A stretch of 64,000 bases of DNA from Bog-473 sp963745175 (GTDB lineage Bacteria; Actinomycetota; Acidimicrobiia; Acidimicrobiales; RAAP-2): the NCBI GenBank assembly GCA_963745175.1, contig CAVUWK010000008.1:124001-188000 (forward strand), read 5' to 3'. Of the stretch, positions 43,571-54,100 are shown piece by piece. Position 1 is the stretch's first letter. Each line of letters starts with the position of its first letter. The notes beneath the pieces were generated by a model. That model was not told the origin of the DNA. It was given only the letters and a program-made list of their open reading frames with translations, and did not search any database. The position numbers and the translations under genes were made by a program.

Positions 43571-45728
43571 ATGTCGATCGCCATCACCGAAGACCACCGC
43601 GCTCTGGGGCAGACGGCCTCGGATTTCCTGGCCAAACGCGATGCCCGAGGGGCCGCCCGGGCTCTGCTCCAAGAAGCGACCGAGGGGCTCCCGGCCTTCT
43701 GGGACGACCTGGCCTCACTCGGCTGGCTCGGCCTGCACCTGCCCGAAGCGAGGGGCGGCTCAGGCTTCGGGATGCCCGAGCTCGTCGTCGTGGTCGAGGA
43801 GCTCGGCCGCGCCGTGGCGCCGGGGCCCTTCGTGCCCACGGTGATCGCCAGCGCCGTCATCGATGCCGCCGCGCCGGGCGAGCTGGCCGCGCGGCTCGTG
43901 CCGGGCTTGGCCGACGGATCCGTCCTCGGTGGCATCGCGCTCACGAGCGACATCACCGTGTCCGGGGGTACGGCCGCCGGGACGGCGCCGGCGGTCCTGG
44001 GCGGTGGCCTCGCCCACCTGCTCGTCCTCCCCGCGGGTGACGACGCCGTCGTCGTCGACACGTCGGGCGGGGGTGTGACCGTGGAGGTGCCGGGCAACCT
44101 CGATCCCACCCGGCGGACCGCCCGCGTCACGCTCGATGGTGCGCCCGCGCACGTCCTGCCCCGTGGGCGACAGGTGCTCGTCGACCTGGCCCGTCTCGTG
44201 ATTGCCGCCGAGGCGACCGGCATCGCCACCGAGTGCACCGAGCAGGCGGCCGCCTATGCCAAGGTGCGCGTGCAGTTCGGCCGGCCCATTGCCACCTTCC
44301 AGGCGGTCAAGCACCATTGCGCCAACATGCTGGTGGCATCCGAGCTGGCCACCGTGACGGTGTGGGACGCCGCCCGCGCCGCCGAGGAGGGTGGCGACCA
44401 GCTCTCGCTTGCCGCTGCCATGGCCGCCTCGCTCGCGCTGTCGGCGGCGGACGAGTGCGCGCAGCTCAACATCCAGGTGCACGGCGGTATCGGCTTCACC
44501 TGGGAGCACGACGCCCACCTGTACCTCCGCCGGGCCACCGCGCTCGAGGCTGTCGTGGACGCCGAGGCGGCCGCGCGTGGACATCACCGACCTGGTTCGG
44601 GCCGGGACACGGCGCGTGCGCACCATCGACCTGCCGCCGGAAGCGGAGCCGATGCGCGACGAGGTGCGGGCTTTCGCAGACCGGGTGACAGCGCTCGACG
44701 CGGCCGGACAGCGGGCGGCGATGATCGAGACGGGCTACGTCATGCCGCACTGGCCCCAGCCCTGGGGGCGAGCCGCCGGCGCGGTGGAGCAGCTCGTGAT
44801 CGAGCAGGAGTTCAAGGCCGCCGGCGTGTCACGTCCGCAGTACGCCATCACTGGCTGGGTCATCCTCACGCTGATCCAGCACGCGGACGAGGACCAGGTG
44901 GCCCGCTGGGTCATGCCCGCGCTGCGCCAGGACGTCATCTGGTGCCAGCTCTTCAGCGAGCCCGATGCGGGCAGCGACGCCGCCGGGGTCAAGACGAGGG
45001 GCACCCGGGTCGACGGCGGGTGGCTGGTCAACGGCCAGAAGGTGTGGACGAGCGGCGCCCACCACGCCAGCTTCGGGCTGGCGACCATCCGGACCGACCC
45101 CGACGTACCCAAGCACGAGGGCATCACGACCATGGTCATCGACATGCACGCGGAGGGCGTGGAGGTGCGCCCGCTCAAGATGGTGACCGGCCAGTCGGAG
45201 TTCAACGAGGTCTTCTTCAACGACGTCTTCGTTCCCGACGACGACGTGGTGGGACCGGTCAACGGCGGCTGGACGGTGGCGCGGGCGACGCTCGGCAACG
45301 AGAGCGTGTCCATCGGCGGCGGCCAGGGCGGCGGCTCGATGTCGGCCGACATGGTGATCGCGCCCTTCGACGCCCACCCCGACCGCCTGGCCGGCGGCGC
45401 CGGGCGGATCGGCCGCTCCATCGCCCGGACCGAGGCCATGGCGGTGCTCAACATGCGCAGCGCGCACCGTGCCGTCATCGGGGGCGGGCCGGGGCCCGAG
45501 GGCAACGTCACCAAGCTGGTGCTCTCGGAGATCGGCCACGAGACGGCGGCCATCCTCGCCGCGCTCGGCGGACCGGACACGGCCTATACGGACGGGATCG
45601 GCGCGATGACGTCGATGATGGTGCTGATGCACAGGGGCATGTCCATCGCCGGCGGGACGTCGGAGATCAAGCGCAACCAGATCGGTGAGCGGATCCTCGG
45701 CCTGCCCCGCGACCCCCTCATCAACTGA
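43571..45728 (+). CDS. Double-length acyl-CoA dehydrogenase (FadE6-like), one-base frameshift near 44575
   Basis: Two acyl-CoA-dehydrogenase-like halves read in adjacent frames. The N-terminal half (residues 1 to about 335) runs from ITEDHRALGQTASDF to VHGGIGFTWEHDAHLYL and has the C-terminal helix motif of the family. The second half, from VDITDLVRAGTRRVRTIDLP on, carries IWCQLFSEPDAGSDAAG, GQKVWTSGAHH and AGGTSEIKRNQIGERILGLP. Removing one C near 44576 joins them (EAAAVDITD) into about 718 residues, the size of mycobacterial FadE6-type proteins of the same order. The first frame otherwise runs on for 370 meaningless codons, which argues for a frameshift and not for two genes. No untranslated leader is likely. 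Confidence 0.83.
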
Positions 45729-45756
45729 GTCGCGGGGGCACAACGGCCCAGACGCC

Positions 45757-46227
45757 CTACAGCGAGGCAGGGCCCCTGAAGGTCGACGCGGGCGAGTGCC
45801 AGTCCGTCGACACGAAGCGATTGGCGATGAGCCAGCGCTCCCCGACGGGAACGAACCGATCCCGGTAACGGCCCAAGTGGTCGGCGCCGACCTCGGTGAA
45901 GACGGTGAAGTAGCTCGAGACGATGGCTTCCTCCGGTGACACGGACTCGAACCTGATGTTGGTCACGTTGTGACGGACGACCCGCCTCGTCGCACCGGTC
46001 GGCTGCTCGCGGGCGGCGTCACGGGCTTCCGCCGCGGTGGCCCGGCCCCCGAACCGCTCGATGATCGCCGCGCGCCCCGTGATCGGCTCGCTGCCGCGGA
46101 TCTCGAGGACGCCGTCCTCGCAGAAAGCGGCGGCAAACTCCTCGAGCAGGAACCGGTCGCCGGCGTGGTTGTACTGCGCCAGGGTGTCGCGGCACTCCTC
46201 CCGGGCGACGAGCTCCCAGAGTTCCAT
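45757..46227 (-). CDS. SnoaL-like/NTF2-fold protein
   Basis: A 156-residue cone-shaped-fold protein: ECRDTLAQYNHAGDRFLLEEFAAAFCEDGVL near the start, then GRAAIIERFGG, RRVVRHNVTNIRF and SYFTVFTEVGADHLGRYRDRF. This is the SnoaL_4 pattern seen in ring hydroxylase small subunits, steroid isomerases and dehydratases. The usual Tyr/Asp/His candidates are present (YNHAGD, RHNV) but the reaction cannot be assigned. It ends 28 bp from the end of the acyl-CoA dehydrogenase and diverges from the APC transporter. Confidence 0.8.
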   Translation of the reverse strand: MELWELVAREECRDTLAQYNHAGDRFLLEEFAAAFCEDGVLEIRGSEPITGRAAIIERFGGRATAAEARDAAREQPTGATRRVVRHNVTNIRFESVSPEEAIVSSYFTVFTEVGADHLGRYRDRFVPVGERWLIANRFVSTDWHSPASTFRGPASL

Positions 46228-46375
46228 GCCTCAGGACACCCCGGAGCACGCCGCGTGCACGCGTTGCGTACCAACGGCCATGGCAGAGCCTACGTGGACC
46301 GGCCGATCACAGACGGCGTCGCGCCCGCGTCCGGATCGCTGCTCCAGGCGGAGCACCGGCCATAGAGTCCTGGTC

Positions 46376-48296
46376 ATGCCAGACCCAGAAGGGGGCGCCA
46401 GAACCAACTTCTGGAACGTGCTGGTGGGTCCTCCCCGTACGGCCCGCGGCAGTGGGAAGGAGCGGATCACCCCGGTCCAGGGCCTCTCCGCCCTGTCGCT
46501 CGACGCACTGACCTCGGTCGCCTACGGGCCCGAGGCGATCATCCTCGTGCTGGCCGTGGCGGGCGCCGGAGCGCTGCACCTGGTCCTCCCGATCACCATC
46601 GCCATCGTGGCACTCCTGGCCATCCTGGTGTTCTCCTACCGACAGGTCATCGACGCCTATCCGATGGGCGGCGGTTCCTACGCCGTCTCCCGGGCGAACT
46701 TCGGCGCCCACACGAGCCTCGTCGCCGCGGCCTCGCTGGTCGTCGACTACACGCTGACCGTCGCCGTCTCCATCGCCGCCGGAGTCGCTGGTCTGCAGTC
46801 GGCCTTCCCCGCGCTCGACGGGGCCACCATCCCATTGTGCCTGGGCATCCTCGCATTCATCATGCTGCTCAACCTGCGGGGCCTGGGCGAGACGGCGACC
46901 GCCTTCCTTCTGCCCACGATGATCTTCATCGTGGGGCTCCTGGCCATCATCGCCATCGGCCTCATCCACCCGCTCGGCCTCAACCAGCCACAGCCGGGAA
47001 CGTCGCAGCTGCCGACGACCGGGCTCAAGGCGGTGACCATCCTGCTCGTCCTCAAAGCCTTCTCCGCCGGTTGCAGCGCGTTGACCGGCGTGGAGGCGAT
47101 CGCCAACGGGGTGCCGCTGTTCCGGGAGCCCCGGGCCGTCCGCGCCAAGCGGACCGAGATGCTGCTCGGGTTCATCCTCGGGGCCATGCTGCTCGGCCTG
47201 GCGGTCCTGGCCAAGCGCTGGCACATCGGCCCCCGGACCGGTCAGACCGTGCTGAGCCAGATCATGGCAATGGCAGTCGGCCGGGGCTGGGCTTATTACA
47301 TCGTCACGATCACCATCACCATCGTGCTCGCCCTGGCAGCCAACACCTCCTTCGGTGGGCTTCCCGTCCTGGCCAGCCTCGTGGCACGGGACAACTATCT
47401 GCCACACCTCTTCACCATCCGGGGGGACCGACAGACGTTCGCGAACGGCATCGTGGTGCTCGCCGTCATGGCGGGAGCCCTTCTCGTCGCCGTCGATGGC
47501 AACACGAACACGCTGATCCCCCTCTTCGCCATCGGCGTCTTCATCGGCTTCACCCTCTCGCAGGCCGGACTGGTCGTGCACTGGAGGAGAACCCGCCCAC
47601 CTCATTGGCGACGGCGGGCGACGATCAATGGCCTCGGCGCGTGCGTCACCGCCATTGCCACCGTCGTCTTCCTCATCTCCAAGTTCACCGAGGGGGCGTG
47701 GGTGGTCGTCATTGCCATCCCGACGTTCGTCTTCCTCTTCCTGCGCATCCACGCCTACTACGAGCGGGCCCGGAAGGAGCTGCGGATCGACGAAATACCC
47801 GGGAGGCCAGAAGCCAAGTACACCGTCGTCATCGTGCCCGTGAACCGCATCTCGCGCCTCACCGAATACGCGCTCTCCGAGGCCGAGTCCCTCGGTCAGG
47901 AGGTGATCGCCGTGACGGTCGTCTTAGAGGGCCAGGACGAAGGCGCCCAGGACGCGGAGGAGCTCGAGCAGCAGTGGCGGGAATGGAATCCGGGGGTGCC
48001 GTTCGCGCGTGCTGTACAACGAGTACGCCTCGGTCGTGGAGCCGATCGCCGGGTTCATCGACGACACCAGGGCGGAGCACCCGGACGATCAGATCGTCGT
48101 CCTCATCCCCGTCATTCGACCCGAAAAGCTGCGCTATCGGATCCTGCACAACCAATTGGACGTGGTTCTCTCGTCGGTGTTGCGTGACCGCAACGACATC
48201 GTCGTCGCCCGGGTCATGATCCCTCTGACACACGAAGCACCGTCCCCGCAGGACGCGGCGGCGGAGACGCCGCCACCGGCGCCGGCGTCCTCCTGA
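46376..48296 (+). CDS. APC family transporter with cytosolic C-terminal domain, frameshift near 48005
   Basis: An amino acid/polyamine/organocation-type permease of about 639 residues once one extra G near 48005 is removed. Around 12 hydrophobic segments span residues about 35-465, starting with the family motif ALSLDALTSVAYGPEA and DAYPMGGGSYAVSRANFG. A cytosolic domain follows (KYTVVIVPVNRISRLTEYAL, then EQQWREWNPGVPF), and after the shift it continues with RVLYNEYASVVEPIAGFID and a Pro/Ala-rich tail, resembling a universal-stress-like domain found on such permeases. The substrate is unknown; potassium, amino acids or small acids are all possible. Confidence 0.82.
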
Positions 48297-48317
48297 ACTC
48301 GGCCGGGGCGGGCCCGC

Positions 48318-49115
48318 TCAGCGACCTTGCCACACGGGGTCGCGCTTCTCGATGAACGCGGTCGCACCCTCCTTGGCGTCCTCGCTCCCGAACACCTTCG
48401 GCTGCCACTCCGCCGCCAGAGCGCGTGCCTTGTCCAGGTCCGTCGACGCGGTCCGCACCAATTCCTTGGTGGCCCGCAAGCCCAGAGGGCCATTCCGGGC
48501 GATGCGCTCGGCCAGCGCCACTGCGGCGTCGAGCACCTGATCCGAAGCAACCACCTGGTTGATGAGCCCGAGCGACTGTGCGCGCGCCGCGTCGATCGGG
48601 TCCCCGGTCAGCGTCAACTCCAGTGCCACGGCGAGCGGGATGCGTGTGCTGATGAACACACCACCACCGGCGGCGAACAGACCGCGCTTGACCTCGGGGA
48701 GGCCGAATTTGGCTGCCTCGGATGCCACCACCACGTCGCAGCCGAGGAGCAGCTCGAAGCCGCCGGCGACCGCGGTGGCGTTGGCCGCGCCGACGATAGG
48801 CACCCCGATCTCCCCCTGGGTGAAGCGGGCAAAGCCCTTCATGCCTTCTGCGCTCCCCCCGAGGGACCCGCCCTCGGCAAAGGCACGCAGGTCCATGCCG
48901 GCGCAGAACGCTTTGTCACCCGTGCCGGTCAAGACGACGGCCCGCACGTCCGGGTCCTTCTCCGCCTCGATCATCCCGAGTCCGACTGCCGTGAGCAGCT
49001 CGGGGTTCAGCGAGTTGCGGGCCTCGGGTCGGTTGAGCCGCAACACGACGACTGCGCCGCGTCGCTCGGTGACCAGGACCGGCTCGGCCTTCGTGTCAGT
49101 CTCGGTGTCGCCCAT
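48318..49115 (-). CDS. Enoyl-CoA hydratase (crotonase family)
   Basis: A 265-residue crotonase with RNSLNPELL near residue 33, oxyanion hole in DKAFCAGMDLRAF near 67, and NATAVAGGFELLLGCD near 112. Glu in FGLPEVKRGLF near 140 matches one catalytic Glu of hydratases. The ATG shares a base with the stop of the tandem CoA transferase (TGATG), so the two are translated together. It should hydrate a trans-2-enoyl-CoA. Confidence 0.9.
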   Translation of the reverse strand: MGDTETDTKAEPVLVTERRGAVVVLRLNRPEARNSLNPELLTAVGLGMIEAEKDPDVRAVVLTGTGDKAFCAGMDLRAFAEGGSLGGSAEGMKGFARFTQGEIGVPIVGAANATAVAGGFELLLGCDVVVASEAAKFGLPEVKRGLFAAGGGVFISTRIPLAVALELTLTGDPIDAARAQSLGLINQVVASDQVLDAAVALAERIARNGPLGLRATKELVRTASTDLDKARALAAEWQPKVFGSEDAKEGATAFIEKRDPVWQGR

Positions 49116-51595
49116 CAGGCCACGACCTTCCTCTCTCGTAACTCTGCGATCGCCTCGACGGAGTAGCCGAGTTCGCTCAGTATGCCGTCAGTGTGCTGGC
49201 CCGCCAACACGCCCGGTTCGGCCACCGTCGCACTGCGGGAAAACGACACGTACGGCCGCAGGCGCACGTGGTCCCCGAATGTCGGGTGCTCCACCTCCAC
49301 CAGCATGTCCGCCGCCCCGGCGAACTCGGCGGACTGGAGGACGCTCTCGGGCGGCTCGCGGTGCGCCACCACGCATCCGACGTCGGCGGTCAGCAACGTG
49401 TCCTCCCAGTGCTGGGCGGGTTTCAACGCGAAGACCCCCTCGAGCACCTCGGCCAAAGCGTCGTCGTTGACCTGCCGCGCTGCCTCGTCGGCGAACCGGG
49501 CGTCGGCCGCCAGATCTGCCTCATCCGCCAGGGCGGCGCACAGAGCGGCCCAGTCACCGGCCGAGGGCGCGGCCAGGTAGATCCACTCGTCTGCCGCCCG
49601 GTATAGCCGGTAGAGGGCTGCGTAGCCCAGGAGCTCGGCGTCGGCGGCCCGGGTCGGGGGTCGATCCTTGTACTCGGCCATATCGTCGGCCAGGGCGTGT
49701 GCCGTCGAGGTCAGCATTGTCGTCAGCATCTCCTGCGACACGCCCGTCCGGTCGCGTACGAGAAGACCCAGCGCCATTGCGCTCGCCGCAGTGAGCGCGG
49801 AGATCCCGTCCGCCTGCGCATACTCGGTCGTGCCCGCGCCCGAAAGGCGCAATGCATCAGCCCTGATCTCTTTCAGAGACAGTCCCGGGCGCTCCTCGAT
49901 AGCCGTGCCGATGTTGCGCATGACGAGGCCGCTGCCCGCGCCGATCGTGGGCGCGTACGCGGGGCGGTCGCCGCATGGCCCGTCGATCCCATAGCCCGGC
50001 GAGTTGAGATAAATGAGGCGCGGGTTGACTGCAACGCAGGGTGTCGGCATCGACACCCTGGCGCTTCGCCACGCCGGCGCGGAACGACTGCAGGACGATG
50101 TCCGACCTGCCGGCGAGCGCGTGGACGATCGCCCGCCCCTCCTCGGTGGACAGATCGACACAGATGGACTCCTTGCCCTGCACACATTTGGCCGCACCGA
50201 GCTCGGGGAAGGGGAGCAGGGTCCGCATGGGCTCACCCTCCAAGGGCTCCACCTTGATCACCCTGGCGCCCACCTCGCGGAGCACCGTGCCGCCGAAGGG
50301 GGCAGCGAAGAACGTTCCGAGCTCGAGGACGGTCACATCGCCCAGGGCCGCCTCCTCGGGACCGGGATCCGTGTCCATGTCCGGCGCCCCGTCCGACCCC
50401 GCAAGCGCCGGCCAGGGCGCTGCCCGCAGCGCGACGCCGTCGGCATCGAGCGCCGGCGCGCCGCGTTTCAACACGGCGGGCGTGCCGGACATCTTGACGA
50501 TCGGCCCGGGCTGACGTACGAGGCCGTGCTCGGAGTCGTCGATCTCGACGACGGCGCGGAGATGCTGCATCTGCGGGTGGTCCAGCAGTTCGCTCCCCCG
50601 TCGCATGGTCTCCGCCCATACGTTGTGATCGTTCTCGAACACCTCGTTCCACTCCGCCAGCGTCTTGGATTGCACCGCCTGGTAGAGCTTGTCCCAGAAC
50701 TCGCCCGTCTTGGGGCTGTCGGCCGCCCACACCGCGTCCCTCCACTCGTCGTCCTGGAGCATCCAGTCCAGGCCCATCACCGTGAGCATCTCGATGTAGA
50801 GGTGGAGCTGGACCTGGGAGAACTGGAGCCAACGCCCGTCGCTACTCAGGGCGATCAGCAACATGAACACCATGGGAGTGAGTGGAGTCCCGTACTGTCC
50901 GATGGGCGACGAGGGGGTGAACGCGTCGGGGAACTTCGACGTGATGACATTGAGATACCAATTCCAGGTGCCGAGGGACGCGACACCGTTGACGAGCGTG
51001 GCATCCACCCGCTGGCCCCGGCCACTTCGCTCACGTTCGTGCAACGCCGCGCAGATGCCGGTGAGCAACTGCTGGCTGGCCCCGTAGCTGCAGTACGGCA
51101 CCGAGACGTGAGCCGGCCCTTCACGCGCCACCATGGCCTGCGATGCCCACAGCGCCCCGATGCGCGCCATGACGAGGGCCTCGTAGCCCTTGACGCCGGC
51201 GTAGGGCCCCGCACGACCGAAGGCGGTCACCGACCCGTAGACCAGCGCTGGGGTTGGCCGCGGACAGGTCCTCGTAACCCAGGCCCAGACGTTCCATGAC
51301 GCCTGGGCGGAAGGTTTCAATCAGCACGTCCGCCCCGAGTGCCATCTGCTCGCGCACGTGAGGCATCGCTGTCGACGTGCAGGTCGAGCACCATCGACCT
51401 CTTGCCTCTTGCGATCATCGGGAACGACGGCAGGGACCGCAACGCCGACCCGCCCGGGGGCTCGACGCACACGACCTCGGCTCCGAAGTCGGACAGCGAC
51501 TGACTGGCCTGCGCTCCCGCAGGGCTGCTGGACAGGTCGAGCACCCGCAAGCCGGCAAGCGGGCCGGCGCTCAGTGTCGTGGCATTGTGCTCCAT
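49115..51595 (-). CDS. Tandem two-domain CoA transferase, three one-base frameshifts
   Basis: A second CaiB/BaiF tandem protein, about 825 residues after correction. It starts with LAGLRVLDLSSSPAGAQASQ (ATG 51595), shifts near 51360 into HVREQMALGADVLIETFRPG, shifts near 51270 into PALVYGSVTAFGRAGPYAG, and shifts again near 50043 into AVNPRLIYLNSPGYGIDGP. Each break is repaired by removing one base. Module 2 begins at DVTVLELGTFFAAPFGGTVL. The usual catalytic Asp is replaced in both modules: Glu in KGYEALVMARIG and Ala in RPAYAPTIGAGSG. Activity as a CoA transferase is therefore uncertain. It is followed by the coupled crotonase. Confidence 0.8.
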
Positions 51596-51638
51596 GAGCC
51601 TCCCCCGGAGTCAGATCCTCCGAACCACCATCCGTTTG

Positions 51639-51657
51639 ATTTAGAGTATCCTGAATT
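51639..51657. promoter_or_regulatory. AT-rich AGTATCCT element in a divergent promoter
   Basis: ATTTAGAGTATCCTGAATT, 43 bp from the CoA-transferase start and 26 bp from the crotonase start on the other side. The flanking TTTAG and TGAATT arms stand out from GC-rich surroundings. Confidence 0.58.
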
Positions 51658-51683
51658 ATCCCAGGAAGCGAAGCGAGGAGACC

Positions 51684-52542
51684 GTGGTGGCTGACGCACA
51701 ACCCTCCGCATCAGCCTCCGCCGACGGCGCGCCCGTGATCTTGACTGCAGTGGTGGACAGGGTCGGGACCATCACCCTGAACCGCCCCGGGCGACGGAAC
51801 GCGCTCGAACGGCGAGCTCATCGGCGCCCTCGACGAGGCCGTGCGCAGGATGGCCGAAGACCCCGAAGCCAAGGTGATCGTGCTCACCGGCGCGGCACCC
51901 CAGGGGGGCGTCGGCGGCTTCTGCTCGGGCGGCGACGTCAAGGGCGGGGGCCGCGGCGCCCCGGGCAGTGAGAAGGGTGTCCCACAGGACGCGCTGACCG
52001 GCGACCTCTCCCGGCACGACCAGCACGCAGCAATGCGGTTACACCTCATGCCCAAGCCGACCATCGCCATGGTGGGTGGCCCTGCCGTCGGCGCGGGCTG
52101 CAGCCTCGCCGCGGCGTGCGACCTGCGCTTCGCATCCGAGGATGCCGTGTTCTCGGCCAACTTCTCGCCCAACGGGCTTTCGGGCGACTACGGGGGGTCG
52201 TTCTTCTGGACACGAATCGCCGGGACAGCTCTCGCCCGACGCCTCTATCTCCTCAACGAGAAGATCCCGGCGGCGAGGGCGCTGGAACTGGGCATGGTGC
52301 ACGAGGTGCTCCCCCCGGCCGAGCTGCGCGCCTACACCTACGAGATTGCGAACAAGCTCGTGCGGACGCCGGCCACGCTGCTCGCCCTGGTCAAGGAGAA
52401 CCTCAATGCTGCGGAGGACGAGGTGGAACGACGGCGCTGGCTCTTCGCCAGCGAGGCCGAGAACCAGGGAAGGTCGGCGAAAGCGATGATGGAGCGCAGG
52501 GCGCAGAAGCAGGCGGCTGAAGAGCAGGCCCCCGGGACCTGA
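51684..52542 (+). CDS. Enoyl-CoA hydratase/isomerase, one-base frameshift near 51805
   Basis: A crotonase of about 285 residues after correction. The first 40 residues (VDRVGTITLNRPGRRNAL) and the rest (GELIGALDEAVRRMAEDPE onward) are in adjacent frames; removing a G in GCTCGAACGG restores NAL-NGELIG. The oxyanion-hole segments are GFCSGGDVKGGGRG near residue 75 and GGPAVGAGCSLAAACD near 132, followed by FSPNGLSGDYGGSFF. Two GTG codons (51684, 51687) can start it after GAGGAG. It is divergent from the tandem CoA transferase. Confidence 0.82.
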
Positions 52543-52547
52543 GCCGG

Positions 52548-52709
52548 CTATCTGCGGTCGGTCGAGGCGGGGCTCAGCTGCACGTGCTGCGTGGTGCTCG
52601 AGCGCAGGGCGCCCGAAGCCGAGGCCAGCGGCCCGCTCCAGAGGGTGACGGTGGCCGCAATGGAGCACAGAATGCCGACCGCGAGCGCCCGGCCCGGGTG
52701 ATTCCTCAT
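52548..52709 (-). CDS. Possible small secreted or membrane peptide
   Basis: A 53-residue ORF from ATG 52709. It has a basic start (MRNHPGR), one hydrophobic stretch (ALAVGILCSIAATVTLW) and a possible signal-peptidase site at LASASG, leaving a short polar Ser/Thr-rich tail. A purine-rich stretch (GGGGGAG) lies some distance upstream. It could be a real exported peptide or a chance frame in the gap between two catabolic genes; there is no recognisable family. Confidence 0.35.
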   Translation of the reverse strand: MRNHPGRALAVGILCSIAATVTLWSGPLASASGALRSSTTQHVQLSPASTDRR

Positions 52710-52812
52710 GGGTCCCAATCTCCCCCTGAAATATGTGGAGAATGCGTGGGTCAGGTAAGAAAACCTGAAATATCCGGCAGGCACCGCCGCCTAGGACCGT
52801 GCAACGGCTGGT

Positions 52813-54100
52813 TCAGCCCTGCCGTCCGGTCTGCGTCCCCACCTTGAGGTCTCGGTACGGCACGTCCCTGTCGCTGCTCGGCTCGCGGGGCAATCCGAGG
52901 GCGCGCTCCCCGAGGACGTTGAGCTGGATCTCGTCGCTTCCGCCGCCGAGCCGGTTGCCGGGGCTCGCCAGGTTGACCAGCTGCAGGTCGCCATCGAGGG
53001 GGGACGACCGCGCCGATCAGCAGCCCTTTTGCGCCGACAATCCGGTACGACAGGTCCCGTGACTGCTGGCAGATGCGTGCCGTCGTCAGCTTGGCGATGG
53101 AGCCGTCGGCGCCGGTGAGCTTTCCGCCGGCAGCCCCGCTGCGGCGCATCGTCCACCCGTTGACGCGGACCTGGGAGATGTAGCGGGCCAATTCTTGGCG
53201 CACGACCGGGTTACTCGCAACCCCGGATGACTGAGCCAGCTCGACCATCACTTTCGCCGGCACGGCCCCGGAGGAGAGAGGGCTCTTGCGCGCCCTCGCT
53301 GCTTCGCGGGCTCGCTCGAGCACCTCGCCCACCTTGCGGTCGAGGTCGCCTTCGGATCCCGAACGGGCCATGACCAGGCCGAACAGGCCTCCGCCGGCGA
53401 CGGAGTTGCGTTCGTTGAGCAATGTCGTCTGCGCCACCCGCCAACCGTCGTTGACCTCCCCGATGACCCGGTCAACCGGCACCCTGGCCTCGGTCAGGAA
53501 GACCTCGCAGAAGTTGGACGCACCGTTCATCTGCCGGAGCGGCCGCGCCTCGATCCCGGGCTGCTTCATGTCGATGGCGAAGTAGGTGATGCCTGCATGT
53601 TTGGGCACGTCGACGTCCGTCCGGGCCAGCAGCATGCCGATGTCAGAGGAGTCCGCTGCGGAGTTCCACACCTTCTGACCCGTGACGACCCACTCATCTC
53701 CGTCGAGCACCGCCCGGGTGCCGATGCTGGCGAGATCCGATCCCGACCCCGGCTCGCTGAAGAGCTGGCACCAGGCCGCTTCGCCGGTCGCGATGGGCCG
53801 CACCAACTCCTGTCGCAGGGCCTCGGTGGCGTGCTGGAGCACGGTCGGCGCGGCCAGCCGTGCGGCCATTGCCCCGACCGGCGGGCCGATCACCCGGTTC
53901 TGCGCCAGGACACCCATGACGGCCGCGGCGCCGCGGCGCGAAGCCCCCGAGCCACCCAACCCCGCGGGCCAACTCGGATAGGCGTAGCCGGCGTCAGCCA
54001 GCCGCCGCCACCACTCGCGGACGGTGATGGCGGTGTCCCAGTTGGCGTCGAGCCAGGCCTGGACGTCGGCCACCAGGCCCACGTCTTGGCCGCGGTTCAC
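52813..54100 (-). CDS. Acyl-CoA dehydrogenase, one-base frameshift near 53015
   Basis: About 428 residues after correction. GTG 54100 overlaps the dehydratase stop (GTGA). Motifs are WCQLFSEPGSGSDLAS near 135, GQKVWNSAADS near 168 and NFCEVFLTEARVP near 215. Near 53015 the frame is lost in a run of G/C; one extra base explains it, after which SPLDGDLQLVNLASPGNRL, then GGGSDEIQLNVLGERALGLP and a stop at 52813 follow, the expected C-terminus. In the uncorrected frame the chain runs on to 52751 with unrelated sequence. Oxidises an acyl-CoA; the partner dehydratase is directly upstream. Confidence 0.82.

Noticed and set aside
44583..45688. Continuation of the first acyl-CoA dehydrogenase frame to 45688
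   Set aside because: Beyond 44580 it encodes Arg/His/Gly-rich nonsense while the adjacent frame holds the real second half; a one-base shift explains it better than a 705-residue protein.
46307..47752. 481-codon open frame on the minus strand
   Set aside because: Antisense to the APC transporter; its extreme Asp/Glu/Gly/Gln composition is the mirror of membrane-helix codons.
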